Source of the DNA: Gnetum montanum
Lineage: Eukaryota; Streptophyta; Gnetopsida; Gnetales; Gnetaceae
DNA: 64,000 nucleotides
Assembly (NCBI GenBank): GCA_015680685.1
Contig: MNCI01010116.1
Coordinates: forward strand, 1,690,315 to 1,754,314
Direction of reading: 5' to 3'
In this document: piece after piece, positions 33,540-45,999 of the stretch
Position numbering within the stretch: the stretch's first letter is position 1
Layout: each line of letters starts with the position of its first letter
Notes under the pieces: generated by a model
Told to the model about the DNA's origin: nothing
The model's input: only the letters and a program-made list of their open reading frames with translations
The model's database searches: none
Translations under genes and position numbers: made by a program

Positions 33540-36039
33540 GAAGATTAGAATGGGGGTAACCCCTAGGATGAAACAATTGGTTGTGATAAGGATTAATAAG
33601 TGGATAATTAGAATCCATGCATGTATGAAACATTGGTAACTGTTCATGCCCTAGCCACTAGGTGTTTATTGGTGGTGTGGTGGCTAGGTAGAAAAATTAT
33701 TGGTCACACACTTGATGGTTAAATATATGGTGGGTCAGAGTATGGGGTGTGTTGACATTATGGATGTTTGGCCCATGATTGCACCCTTGGTCATGATATG
33801 GTATGCATGGATTTATTTGTCTCCCCAAACTATTATTTTCATTATTTGGATTTGGGATTGGAGTATTGATGGAGGGTGGCTTGTGTGTATGATTAGAGGA
33901 TAGTGGTGGTGAAAAGGAAGGTGATGCACTAGATTGGCATTGTGCTAACTTGGACGATATAGTGGATCCATGCATGGTCTACTTTGGCTTACGACCTTTT
34001 CTCCAAAAGGGATGTTTTCTACATTGTAGTTGAGACCCACTAGTGTCAACATGTCTATGCACATACGCAACACAAGTAGCATTCATTTGTTGATATTGTA
34101 GTGTGAGACCTTATTGTGTCCTTGGTTATGGCATATAATGTAGTGAAGTATGAGAATATCAAGGGTAGGATGAATGGTAAGATGCACAAGGTGGTGATCC
34201 TTCAGGGGATTTCATGGGTTGATGGTACTCGAGAGAGTGGTAGTGACAATTTGAAGTAGAGGATGTAGAACTGGTTGGAGAAACAAGGTGTTAAACATAA
34301 TATTTGTGCTATTTCAATGGGTAGGATTGATTTGGTGGTGGCCTCCCCCATTATTGTGGTTGATGCCACTATATTTGATGACCATGTTAAGGTTGGTACT
34401 AAGTCCCCCTAGGATGGTACAATTGATTGTGGAACTATCTATAATTACCTTGTAGAAGAGGAAATTTCCTAGGCATGTACTTTTGCACAAACTTTGAATT
34501 TAAGGTACTTTTCCAATACTCCTATAGATGTGACAAGACTAGGCAACGGTCCTTTGGATGGTCATATATGCAAATGTCACATCCATTATCTTCATCTGAA
34601 GTTGAGTCTATAGCCTGACTTTTGTCAACCACTTTTCTCGTTTGCCAAAAAGTGTTCATGGCTACTTCTTGGTTTTGTAGCCTTTGTTGATTATGATCAC
34701 TTGGCTTATTTCACATGATTCTCTCCTCAACCATCTTGATGAGAGTTGTAATGTTTTTAGATACCCATTTAGACATCCTATTCAACTTTGCTTCAAGTTC
34801 ATTAATAGACTTTTGTATCGACAAGGTATGTTGTGGGACCACCTTATCGAGAGTGGTTTTGTTCTCCTTACCATACATCTAGACCTCCCTTTGTTGAAGG
34901 GTTGGGTCCTATTGATATTTCTCAAAATTCTCCCATTTTCATATCTCTCCTTATTCTTTTGCCACATTCTTGATTAGCTTTTGGATCTGATGGACTTGGA
35001 GCTTGTATAATTGTCCTAGGGCATAGATTCCAAGGGTCTCCCTTATTTCATTATGAAGCCCATCTATGATGTAGAAAAGTTATCTTTTCTTGGAGAAACC
35101 ATGGCCTAGGCATCTATTCAATAAGGCATAATATCTATCTAAGGTCATGTCCAAGCGTTCATGTTGTTCTTGCTTCCACTCTTGGATCTATCTCCTCAGG
35201 TTGGACACTCTCACATACATTTGGTATTTCTCGTTAAAAAGTTTTAACATTGTTGACCATTGTTAGATTGAATTTGGTGTCAATTATTGATACCATACTT
35301 TGGATATATTAATTAGTATCCTAGGAAAGATCTTAAGCTTTTGCCATCCATTTTTAATGTTATAACAAATATAGGCATCTTGGAAGGCTTATAAATGATG
35401 TTGCAAATCTAAATCATAACCTCTCGCAAATTTAGAAATATTATTCATGTCAAGCTTGGGTGGATGACTCTATTTGCAATGCCTACAAGATATCTTAACT
35501 ACCTCTATGATTTGCATTAGGTTACTAGTGGCCAAGAAGGGCTCATCATCATCAAACAAGTTATGATGAAAATCTCTATTAAGTTGATGGTGATAATTAG
35601 ACTTGTGTTCATGTTGATGACCTTGAGTGTGCCTATGGATTCGATTTTTACTTTTATTCCAACCCTTTAGTGGAACTTTATCCCTATACCTACGTTCAGC
35701 TTCGTCAAAACTAGATGTTGAAGGGAAAGAGGAAGATGAGAAACTTGAAGGATTACCATGGCTTCTATGGTGTTCCCTAGGGTCCCTTAATTTATCATTC
35801 CTTGGTTTCCAGGAGGTCTTAAGCCTTGAGGCCTTCCTTAGTTTAGGACCTATGTCATCTCCTCCAAGATTGTCTATCTTAGGTGAATGTAGCCTTTGAG
35901 TGTTATCAAGGTGATCATGAACATAAGAAACCCCTTTATAAAGTTGGTCACTTCAATTTTCTCCATCATATATCTTGTTAGTTATCCAATGAATATTTTT
36001 GCTATACAATGTGTTGTCACTTCCATGTGAGAGAGACAT
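33540..36039 (-). pseudogene. gag of element C (B-like, interrupted)
   Basis: It starts MSLSHGSDN at 36039 (minus), like the gag of B. It has decayed gag core readings at 35050-35400 and the Cys/His motif CDICIYDHPKDRC near 34580. Its C-terminal part (33540-33700) matches the end of the B gag around the word ATGCATGGAT. No protease or RT follows. Confidence 0.75.
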
Positions 36040-36145
36040 TGTTGTTGGTTTATGTTGTGTGTGTTATAATGTTTCTTGAAAGATATACCATTAATATCAT
36101 TACAATGATCATGTATGTTATAACTAATCTAGATAACTAGCACCA

Positions 36146-36163
36146 TCCCAGGCAATGGCACTA
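36146..36163 (-). promoter_or_regulatory. Primer binding site of element C
   Basis: Minus strand TTAGTGCCATTGCCTGGGA lies next to the right LTR and is a tRNA-Asp-type site with few changes. Confidence 0.75.
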
Positions 36164-36164
36164 A

Positions 36165-37052
36165 TGATGAGCAGCAAGGTACACCTATGCTCAACCATAT
36201 GAATCACACGCATTCATGCATGATCTGGTTGAATTTCATGGATGGGACTAGTTGTGGTATCTAGATCGTTATGCTCTGATCGCAGTTCGCTATCTTCCCA
36301 CTTGGACTAGTGGTAGCTTTGTCACGTATGGTTTAGTCCAAAGTGAGGCGTATGATGTTTTCTAATTCTACTTTGCTCCTAATGATAATAAAGAGATAAA
36401 TTAATTAAGATAATGAATAATGGAAACAAAGATCTAAACTAGCCTATGTGCGATGAATATCCACTCTTAATCATCTGTATATGTCTTGGACTTCATGTGA
36501 CTACTTCTAGGATTACCGAGTGTATGTCACTGGGTGTGCCAAACAATATACTACTGGATTACCAAGTACTTTACACTTAAACACTTGTGATTAAGGCATA
36601 CGCATTATGCTTAATGACAAGAATAGTAAATAACAATAAATGAAAATGTTAAATAAAGGAAATAGTAAATAATTAACAATTAAAAGCAATAATAATCTAA
36701 GTGGATGCTACAATGATGGAAGAAATATGAATCTTTACTGCCAATCATGTAACATGTACAAGTACGTTACAATCGAACAAAGGCATTGTACGATTACAAA
36801 CATCACACTACGAGCATGCACTGAAAATAACAAAACCTAGGAAAGACTATCAAAAGCTGAAAACTAAAAACTATCTTCTCTATTGCCTATTACTTTTTCA
36901 ACCAAGCACTCATGTGTTATATTTATAGGCCAACATAGAGGAGGCAACATTGGATATCTGACATCACTTTCTAACCCTGACATTGGATACTAGACGTTGG
37001 GGCTCCAATGTCAGGTATCCAAAGTTAGGACCTAACAAACCATGACTCATTA
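36165..37052 (-). repeat. Right LTR of element C (B family)
   Basis: On the minus strand it runs from TAATGAGTCATGGTTTGTTAGG to GCTGCTCATCA, with TATAAATA at 36920-36927 (plus coordinates). The U3 array is weak here (GATATC is mostly mutated to GACATTGGAT-like words). Confidence 0.8.
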
Positions 37053-37990
37053 GAATTCATGCTAAAGAAAAAGTTGAAAAGACATCCTTCTATCATGAAG
37101 CCATCAAGAAGCTAAAATTTCATAGATAAGGAGATCAGGAGGTAAAATATTTTTATGTTGAATTTTGTAAAGCTTTGAAAAAGTCTAATGCTCATTGGAC
37201 TAACTATGAGCAAGCTTTTAACTTCATTGGTGGATTAAGGATGTAGTATTAGCAAGAATTAGCATTCTATAAGCCTAATACTCTTGATGAAGCCTACAAT
37301 ATTACTCTCAATCATAAAATGAAAATCACAAGGTTTGGGTTAAAGAAGAATAAAGATTACAAGAAAAGAAATGAGAAAGAAATAACTTACAAGTCAAGGA
37401 AATCATCCAAGGAGGATGGTGAAGATGAACCAAAAAAGAAAGAAAGGGAGTCTACTTCTCCTAGGAGGGGAAGACAAAGGGAGCAATCTAGAAGAGGTAA
37501 TAATATATGTTATAATTGTGGTGAATTAGGTCATAGATAATGGAAATGTACAAATCCAAAGAAGAATGCCTCTAAGGATAGGAAAACTCAAACTATGTAA
37601 GAGGATGAGCCTGAATCTTCAAAGAAGGTATGTGAACATGATCCCTTATACATTGTTGATCAAAATGAGTTGTATAGTTGTACTTTTATTGGACCTGTTA
37701 GTATCAATGAAGATGTTATAAGAAAGAGTTTGTTTAGAACTCAATGTAATGTTCAAGGTCATTCCTTGAGTATGCTCATTGGTGGTGAAGCACAAGAAAA
37801 TGTGATTTCTACTAAAGTTGTGAAGTCATTGCATTTAGTTACAATTCATCACCCTAATCCATATAAAGTGCATTGGTTAATGAATAATCATTATAAGAAA
37901 GTTAAGGAACAATGCCTTATTGATAATTCCATTGGATATTTTTATATCAAATTCTTTATGATGTATTGCCTATTGATTGTTCAGATCTTA
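37053..37990 (+). pseudogene. gag C-terminus and protease of element E (chromovirus-like)
   Basis: A Lys/Arg-rich linker leads to the canonical CCHC knuckle CYNCGELGH (about 37507-37533), with a stop before the last Cys. The protease-like domain follows (FRTQCNVQGHSLSMLIGGEAQENVIS, HHPNPYKVHWL). The usual Asp of the active site (D-G/S-G) is replaced, leaving IGGE. This gag-protease type differs from all other elements in the window and resembles chromovirus Ty3/gypsy polyproteins. The 5' LTR and N-terminal gag are missing. Confidence 0.75.
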
Positions 37991-38727
37991 TATTTTCTAG
38001 ACCATGGAATTATGATAATAAGGTCATTTTTAATGGAGAAAATAATAGCTGGATTGTAAGACAAGGCAATCATAAGTTTAGATTGTTGTCCTCTATTATC
38101 GATAATGAGGTTGGTAACTTGAATTCTTCATTGATGCTTCCTAGTTGTAAGGGGATTGTGAGGGTGAATACTATTTGTGACGATGAAATTTTCTTTGATG
38201 TTGAAGAGAATGCATTTGATATGGAGTCTATTACTGATTGTATGAAGTCTCATATAAATGAGAAAACATTTTTTTGTGCTACTATTCAATCTTGGGTGTT
38301 GATGATAGTAGTATATTGTTTGATGCTTTTGGGTACTTGTGTAAGTGTTGGGCTGAAATTTGTATTGGCTAGAAGATGTTGGAAGAATAAGGAAGATCTA
38401 TTGGTAGAAAGTGGAGAAATGCCACTAGTATTGGGACATAGGGGAAGGAGGCCTACTCCATGGATTGATGTTAACAATTATTTTTTGAGATTCTTGTGCC
38501 ATTCTTTTGTAGGTTTGAGTCATCATGGGGATGTAAGGGAAGCATTCCAAGGAGATGCTCAAATGAAGAAAGCATGGTGGGGCATGAGTACAAGCCTTCA
38601 TGGACAAGGGAAGCTCAAAACAAAAACCTCAACTAATACTCATTCTTATGATATATTTGATGCATTGAGTTTTTATTATTATGATAAGAGTGATGGACTT
38701 AAGTCATGGGGTCATGGTGCCTTCTAG
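37966..38727 (+). CDS. 253-codon open frame: protease tail fused to an unrecognised hydrophobic protein
   Basis: The first 40 residues continue the protease region of element E (DLIFSRPWNYDNKVIFNGEN). From about residue 100 the sequence no longer resembles pol. It has a hydrophobic stretch (IQSWVLMIVVYCLMLLGTCV) that could span a membrane, then basic and aromatic residues to SWGHGAF. It is the longest uninterrupted frame outside the RNL gene and the D-family composite frames. The element's 3' LTR follows about 45 bp downstream. I do not recognise the C-terminal part. It may be a captured sequence, a rearranged pol remnant read in another frame, or chance. Confidence 0.35.
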   Translation: MPIDCSDLIFSRPWNYDNKVIFNGENNSWIVRQGNHKFRLLSSIIDNEVGNLNSSLMLPSCKGIVRVNTICDDEIFFDVEENAFDMESITDCMKSHINEKTFFCATIQSWVLMIVVYCLMLLGTCVSVGLKFVLARRCWKNKEDLLVESGEMPLVLGHRGRRPTPWIDVNNYFLRFLCHSFVGLSHHGDVREAFQGDAQMKKAWWGMSTSLHGQGKLKTKTSTNTHSYDIFDALSFYYYDKSDGLKSWGHGAF

Positions 38728-38771
38728 CTTGTGAAAGGTCATCAAGCATGACATTTTAAGGGTAGGAGAGA

Positions 38772-39582
38772 TGATAAGGACATCACCCAAACCTTGTGTA
38801 ATCATCAATGTATCTTAAGTATGTGCGTATGCTATGTTTGTATTTCTTCTTATGTTGACATTTTGATGATGATTCCATGGTGCTTTACCATGTTTGGGGA
38901 TGTTTTGGGGCTATTTTGATGAGTGAAGGATGTTTTGGAAGCTATGGGGACTTGTTTGGAGGCGTTTGGAGGTTCTAGGCCTTAAAACAAGCATCTTTGG
39001 ATTTTGGCCTTACAAAGAGACATCCCAACTACATTTTAGACATCTCAACTATGACCTCTACTACAAGACATCTTCCCCAAGACATATACTTTGATATCCT
39101 CTACATTTAGGATAGACATCTATTGTTTCTCATAGACATCTCACATAGATTTTAATGAACATCAAGCTGAATGAAAGATTAAATGGAAGATGAAAGGTCA
39201 CATCAAGAAGCCATAAATAAGAGTCCAATGCTAGAGAAAGAGTGAGAGATTTGAAAAGTCTCTTATTTACGTGAGAGGCAAGGGAGAGCACTTGAGAGAG
39301 GTTAAGAGAATCTCTTATAAGTGTCTTTTCTTGAGCTTTAGCTCCATTATGAGCAATTGAGGATTGAGAGGGGACATGTGTGGCCTCTAAGATTCTTGGG
39401 AGAGGTTTGAATTAAGCTTGGATCCTCATCTTTTATGTAATTTTCTGCATATTGAGAGTTTTCTTATAAAAAAGGAAAATTTTTCCAATTCATTATCTTG
39501 TTCTTGCTTCTAAGTTGAATTTTACTTAGAAAGCTTGTGGAATGGATCCTTTTTCTAGTCTATTGAGGTAGGCTCCACATCA
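38772..39582 (+). repeat. 3' LTR of element E
   Basis: It begins TGATAAGGACATC after a purine-rich stretch (AAGGGTAGGAGAGA) and ends ...GGCTCCACATCA. The central part, with AGACATCTC-type words and the GAGAGGCAAGGGAGA region, matches the minus strand of the 1-kb insert in element D (52767-53775). The exact ends are inferred. Confidence 0.6.
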
Positions 39583-39598
39583 ATATCCATCAAGGAAA

Positions 39599-41050
39599 CA
39601 ATAGTACTGGTGTCTTGTAATGGTGTTGAGGACTTGGTTAATAAATGGTAGAGGAAAGTAATTCTTGAATGTTGCTAAATTCAATAATCGAAAGTTAATG
39701 TAGACCCTTCACTTGCCACCTTTATTTAGGATAATGACTAAGGGACTAATCCTTTCACTGTCTTCTATTGAATATATGCATCTTCCTTTTATTAGTTTCT
39801 CGAATTCTTGATTTACCACTTCTTTAATTTTATGAATCAATGTTCTTTGAGGCTGGTGACATGGTTTGATAAGTGGATTTGTATAAATTCAGCATTGGCA
39901 TATGCGTGGATCAATGCCTATTATTTCATCATAGGACCATGCAAATGTTGTTAGCCATTTATTCATCACTTCCAATAATATTTTCTTCTATTCTTTATCA
40001 AAATTGACATTAATAATTATGGGTTTCTTATTATTTAAAAAAGCATAGTTTGGTACTTCTAGTAGGGCTTTCAACTCAATGATTCTAGTTCAAACTTATC
40101 TAGTATTTCTAGCTATTCCCACTTGATGTCTTCCTCTTAATGTGAGTGTACATAGGGGTCTTTCTTCCTTAACTTCTCTAACTCATCACATTCTTCATTG
40201 TAGGAACTTATATTTTGATTAGATGGTTTCATGTATATTTTGGACTTTCTTTCTTTTTCAGTAATCAGCCAATAGGTGCCTTCTTATTTGGTGGCTACTG
40301 CATACAACCATTGTTGCACACACATATCTTCTACACATTGAGTAGATGCTATAGTAATTTCTTCTTTGATGGACTAAATTTTCCACACATAATTACACCT
40401 ATTATCACTATATGTGATACATAGAACTTGACATCTTTGTATGATTCTAACCTCATCTTCCTTGGAAATTTTCAACGACAAGTCTCTAATACCTAGCTTA
40501 GCATCCATAGTGCTAAGTCATGCTCTTCCCATGATTATAGAACATTCTCCCTTATTTTTTTTCACATGTATCACTAAGAAGTTATCACTATATGTGATAC
40601 ATAGAACTTGATATCTCTGTATGATTCTAACTACATCTTCCTTGGAAATTTTCAAGAACAAGTCTCTAATTCCTAACTTCCCATGCATAGTACTAAGTCG
40701 TGCTCTTCCAATGACTATAAAAAATTATCCCTTATTTTTTTCCACCTGTATCACTAAGAAGTTAGCAGGGCAAGACCAACCACTTATGGTGATAATGACA
40801 TCGTCCACTTGTCCTAGTGGAATAGTGATTGACTGGTCTACAAGCTTTAATTAGATCTTGTTCTTCTTTAGTGGAGGAAGATTCCAAGCTTTGTACATAT
40901 CTTGTGAAATCAAGTTTACTCATGACCTAGAATCTAATAGAGTTTTGCATGATTTATGTCTTGCTATTTGGAGATATACTAAGGGACTTTTGAGATCTAT
41001 TTTCTTCTTGGGAAGTGCTCCTGCCTTAATCCAGTGTGTGATAGTTTGAG
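39599..41050 (-). pseudogene. pol 5' part of element F (RT N-terminus and protease)
   Basis: On the minus strand this region reads the protease (around 40890-40960, with a mutated active site), the inter-domain segment, and the first part of RT up to the position where element E's LTR begins. It pairs base for base, inverted, with 46080-47335 of element D. The rest of RT, RNase H and integrase is missing because the element is cut at 39599. A 180-bp tandem duplication lies between protease and RT. Confidence 0.75.
40402..40761 (-). repeat. 180-bp tandem duplication in pol of element F
   Basis: 40402-40581 and 40582-40761 are two copies with about 20 differences, each starting TTATCACTATATGTGATACA. 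The unit is 60 codons, so it keeps the frame. The inverted relative in element D (46340-46520) has a single copy. Confidence 0.85.
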
Positions 41051-41389
41051 TGGGCATGATAGTGATTAAATTTGAATTTGTAAAATGTGAGAGCTTGGTA
41101 TTCTCTCAAAACGTGTGTGTGGATTGGGTTAAAATGGGTGATGTTCCAATCCTTTAAACCTTTTCTAGACTTGTTCTAAAAAATGAATGTTTCCTAGATC
41201 TAGGTTCTTTCATTATCACAGCCTTTTGTGTCTTTACTATCCTAGTAGAATTCTTCTAATGTGGTTGTGTTAGTAGTTATTTTTGCATGAACAATGGTGG
41301 TACTAGTGGTAGAGAGTTAGGAGTTGAAACTGATGAACCAATTGATGGTAATGTGCATAAGAATTAGGATCCATTCATAGAGTAGCCCG

Positions 41390-43600
41390 GTAATACTCTA
41401 GTGGATAGTAGTGAGAGGAGGTATGGACTGAAGAATTTCTGGGAGAGATTGCATATTGAACGTAATATCCATAAGGATTGAGTTTCCTATATGGATATTT
41501 CTTCCTTGGTTGTGGAATTTTCCATGCTTGTCATTATTTCCACTATGACTGGTATTTCTCTTGTGGCTAATGATAGGCTCCACTTGGATAGTATGAAAAT
41601 TGGAAGGGTTGTCTAAGATTACCCTATGGATAAGGTAATCGTTTTGATATCTACTTTTTGACAAATCTTGGGATAAGTGCATATGTCCTAAGCTTTTGCA
41701 AGTGGACCATGGCAGGACAACATCCCTTAGGATGTTCATATTGGTGCACTCTGCATCCTTCTTCATCTTCTAAACTATAGTTTGTAAATTCCTCAACTAT
41801 AGCAATGTTTCCTTTATGTTTGTAATTCCCTCATCCATTATCTCTTCTTTTCGTCTTTTCCTTTTTCTTGTTTAGCACTTCCTCAATCTTCTCCTCCACT
41901 ATCTTAAGGATAGTAGCAAATTTATCATCTACTAAATCCCACATTTATTACCTTTGTTGCAATGTCATTCACTAATTTCTAAATGGGTAGAGTCTTCTTT
42001 TGAATGACATCTTCTAAAGTTTCATCTTTTTTTCTATTGCACATTCTAACATCTCTTTTCCTTATTGTAGTATCTCAATTGTATTTATTAGCTTGTTCCC
42101 TTTTCTTTCATTCTTTTTCTTCTTTGGCCACATGGTCTATCAAATTTTAATTTGATGGACTATATTTTTTGATAATATTCCTTGGGAATATTAATAATAT
42201 GCTTTAGTTATTCCCTTTGTGAAAATTCATGGCTTGAGCATCTATGTACTAGAGAATAATATCTACCCATTGTCATGTTAAGAAATTCATGTACTCCTTG
42301 CTTCCATCCTTGGATTTATTTCCTAAAATTGGAGACTCTTGAGAAGGTTTGATACTTATCATTAAAGAGATCTAGCATGGTACTCTATCATGGGATCAAT
42401 TTTGGTTTTAAAGATTGGTACCAACTTTCTGCTTCCTTGATGAGGGTCTTGGGGAACAACTTTAACTTCTACCAATGACTCTCAATATTCTAAAGGGAAA
42501 AAGTATTATGGAATTCTTGAAGATGATACTATGGATCCACATTATATCCACTTTCAAATTTGGAAATATTGTTCATGTCGAGTCGCTTGATGTGACTATC
42601 CCTTATGTGCTTAGTAGGGATGTACACTCCTTCTCTAATGTTAATCATCCTGTGAGTGGCTAGTGGGGGTTCTTCATAATTATTGGGTTCATAGGCTCAA
42701 TTGTAGTTTTCACCCCTTGAATAATCATAGTATCTCTTTGTTTCTTCATGCTTGATTCTATCTCTTTGTTGCTCAGAGTCATATTCTTCTTCATCAGGAT
42801 ACCTTCTTCGATATTCATGTCTCTCATGATCTCTACATCTTTTTCGTATCATAGTCTTTGGGTATTCTTTTACTCTTATTGAATTCCACTAATGATAGTG
42901 AGGAAGAAGAGGAAGCAATTAGAGAATGATGTCGGTTGGTTCTCCTTTTGTGACTCCACAATTCATTTTCTTCTGGTTCTGTGGAAGCTCTAAGCCTTAA
43001 GCTTCACCTATGTTTGCAGTCTTCTACATCTCTTCTAGGTGTTTCCATAAGGATCAAATGTAATTGTATTTTGACATGTTCCTCTAGATGAATGATAGGA
43101 ATTTGTAAATGGGATTCATGGTTTTGGTGAAATTTTTCCATTATGAATGTATCATCATTGATTTCTTCCAAGATAGGATTATGGATTACTTTCTTTCCTT
43201 TCTTGTCTTCATGTCTTGTCTCCATGGTAGCATCTCTTCTTACTTGTTCTTTTGTGGGTTGATATGGCCTAGTCATGTGTTTAGTAACATGATATCCTTA
43301 TTGTGCATGGCTAAGGCTCAACCTCATTAACGTTGCCTGCAACGTTAATGGTGTTGAACATTTAGGAGGAAAAACTATGTTGTTATAGAAATCTCTCCAC
43401 CTCTTCTATTCATTCTGATGGAAGATAAATGTGAAGTTAGGATAATATGGATCTGTATGAGCATATGAAATTCTAGTTTTCATGGGCATACTCCAGTCTT
43501 CTTCATCATGTCTTTTTTCATGACTCTTTTGTTTTTCCTTGGAACATGGTAACTTTTCATTATTTTCAAAGCCATGTTATATGCTTGACACTCTTAAAGG
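41390..43600 (-). pseudogene. gag of element F (interrupted)
   Basis: On the minus strand the gag core is found near 42290-42400 (LFNDKYQTFSRVSNFRK) and the Cys/His motif near 41735 (CRVHQYEHPKGCCP; the second Cys is His). It is very similar to the gag of element D in inverted orientation. A (GT)n run lies at 43599-43614. Confidence 0.75.
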
Positions 43601-43725
43601 TGTGTGTGTGTGTGTTAAAGGATTAATTAAAAATGTGTAGGATAAATTTTGAGATTCCTAATACAAAGAACTATGCAAGAACAACTACTAAGCATGCATT
43701 GACACATCCTTACCAACAATGCTAA

Positions 43726-43925
43726 TGATGAGTCGTAAGGTATTCCAAAACTCCACCATACAAGTTACAACTACACAAACATGACTAGATCATAATCTGT
43801 GGATGGACAATGTAACTATTATAGAAGTTGATAATCAGTTCGTGATTGTTGTCTTCCCAATTTGAGTTAGTAAAGTGTAAGTATATGGTTTAACTCTATG
43901 AGAGGCATATTATATATTGAGGCAT
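43726..43925 (-). repeat. Truncated 5' LTR of element F (D family)
   Basis: Minus-strand LTR end: TGATGAGTCG...ATGGTTTAACTC in plus orientation, aligned with 30554-30740 of element C. About 200 bp remain before the sequence switches to plus-strand gag of element D. Confidence 0.75.
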
Positions 43926-43929
43926 ATAT

Positions 43930-45990
43930 AATGAAAAAAACTCTACCAAAACCATGAATCCTATTCACAAACACCTATCATTCATCTAGAGAAACTTGTC
44001 AAAGTGTAATTACATTCAATCCTTTCATAAACAACTATGAGAGATGCAGAAGACTCTAAACATGGATGAAGTTGAAGATCTAGAGCTTCTATGGGACCAA
44101 AAGAGAATGAATTAAGGATTCATAGAAGGAGAACCAACTAGAACCATTTGCCAACTACTTCTTCTTCTTCCTCATGATTATCAGTGGAATCCAACAAGAG
44201 GAAATGAAGACTCAAAGACTATGATAGGAAGAGACAAAGGGATCATGAGAGACATGAATATCGAAGAAGGTATCCTAATGAAGAGGAAGATTATTATGAA
44301 CAATAGAGAGATAAAATTAGGTATGAGGAAAGGTAATGACACTATGATCACTAAAGGGATCACAATTATAACTAAGCCTACAAAGCCAATGATCATGAAG
44401 AAGCTCCACTAGCCACTCATAGTATGATTAACATTAGAGAAGTCGTGTATATCCCTACTAGGCATGTATGGGATAGTTGCATTAAGAGACTAGACATGGA
44501 TAATATTCCTAATTTTGAGGATGGATATAATGTAGATCCATAGCATCATCTTCGAGCATTTCATGATGCCTATGTCCTTTAGAATATTGAGAGTAATTGA
44601 TAGAAGTTGAAGGTTTTTTCCCATGGTCCTCATCAAGGAAGTAGAAAACTAGTACTGGACTCTAGAAGTAGAATCAATCCAAAGGTGGAGTATTATGCTA
44701 GAGCTCTTTAATGATAAGTATCAAACCTATTCAAGAGTGTCGAATCTAAGGAAACAAATCTAAGGATGAAAGCAATGGATACATGAATCCCTTGACGTGG
44801 TAATGGATAGATATTATTCATTACTATGTAGATGCCAAGGCCATGTACTTTCACAAAGGGAACAACTAAGGCATATTATTAATGGGTTAAGCAACAAGAC
44901 TAGAGAAATCCTTAGGGTATATGCCTAATGAAGATTATAAAAAATGACAAATCATCAAATTCACAGACTAATAGATCAAGTGGCCAAAGAGGAAGGAGAA
45001 TTGAAGAAAAATTAATTAATTGAGAAATACAATCGAGTTCCTTCAATAAGAAAAAGAGATGTTAGAATGTTTGATAGATAAGAAGAAAAAATCCTATAGG
45101 ATGTCATTCCAAAGAAGACTCTACCCATCTAGAAATCAGTTAATGACATTGCAACAAAAGTAGATAAGATGTGGAACTCAATGGATGAGAAATTTGCTAT
45201 TGTAGTTAAGATAGTAGAGGAGAAGACTAAATAAGTGCTTAGAAAGAATAAAGAAAAGAAAAAAAGGAGAGATAATAGATGAGATAATTACAAACATAAA
45301 TAAAAAGTTGCTATAGTTGATAAATTTACAAACTCAAGTTTAGAAGATGAAGAAGGATGCAGAGTATGCCAATATGAACATCATAAGGGATGTTGTTCTA
45401 CCATGGCCTACTTGCAAGAGTCTAGAGCACATGCACTTTACCCAAGATTTGTCAAGAATTAGATGCTAAAATGATTACCTTATCCACAGGGTAATCTTAG
45501 ATAACCTTTTCATCAGGTATACTACCTAAGCGAAGCCTATTCTCAATCACAAGAGCAATACCAATAGCAGTGGAAATAATCACAAGAATGGGAAATGACA
45601 CCTCCAATTTTGCAATATCCATATAGGTAAACCAATCCTTATGGATATTATGTTCAACATCCAATCTATCCTAGAAATGTTTTAGTTCATACTTCCTCTT
45701 ACTACTATGCACAAGAATAGCACAAGTGCACTACTTTATGAATGGATCCTAACTTTTATGCACATCAACCAACAACTGGTTCATCAATACAACCTCGTAA
45801 TTCTATACCACTAATACTGCCACCAGTTATGCAAAGAGAACTACCAACACAACTGCAACAAAAGAATGCTACTATAGTGGTAAATACACAAGAGGATGTG
45901 ATATTGAATGAACCTTGATCTAGAAAACATCCATTTTTTAGAACAAGTCTAGAAAGGATTCAAAGGATGGAAACTTCACCTATGTTAACC
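43930..45990 (+). pseudogene. gag of element D (5'-truncated, interrupted)
   Basis: It begins inside the gag N-terminal region without LTR or primer site. Recognisable parts are GYNVDP.HHLRAFHDAYV (about 44530), LFNDKYQTYSRVSNLRKQ (about 44705), CRVCQYEHHKGCCS (about 45365) and the Pro/Tyr/Gln-rich tail. Many stops are present. Confidence 0.8.
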
Positions 45991-45999
45991 CCATCCATA

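Larger units (their letters stand above)
30554..37052 (-). mobile_element. Element C: chimeric minus-strand element with two unlike LTRs
   Basis: The left LTR (30554-31483) belongs to the family of element D (start TGATAAAAYC). The right LTR (36165-37052) belongs to the family of element B (start TRATGARTCATGGTTTGT). Between them, on the minus strand, are a B-like gag, a short LTR fragment, and a D-like 3' ORF with polypurine tract. Pol is absent. No target duplication was seen at the outer ends. This is best read as a recombination product of two related elements, not as one insertion. Confidence 0.7.

Noticed and set aside
44181-44396. Hydrophobic minus-strand frame in element D as a membrane protein
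   Set aside because: Antisense of the charged Arg/Glu-rich part of gag; such strands give Ile/Phe/Ser-rich artefacts.
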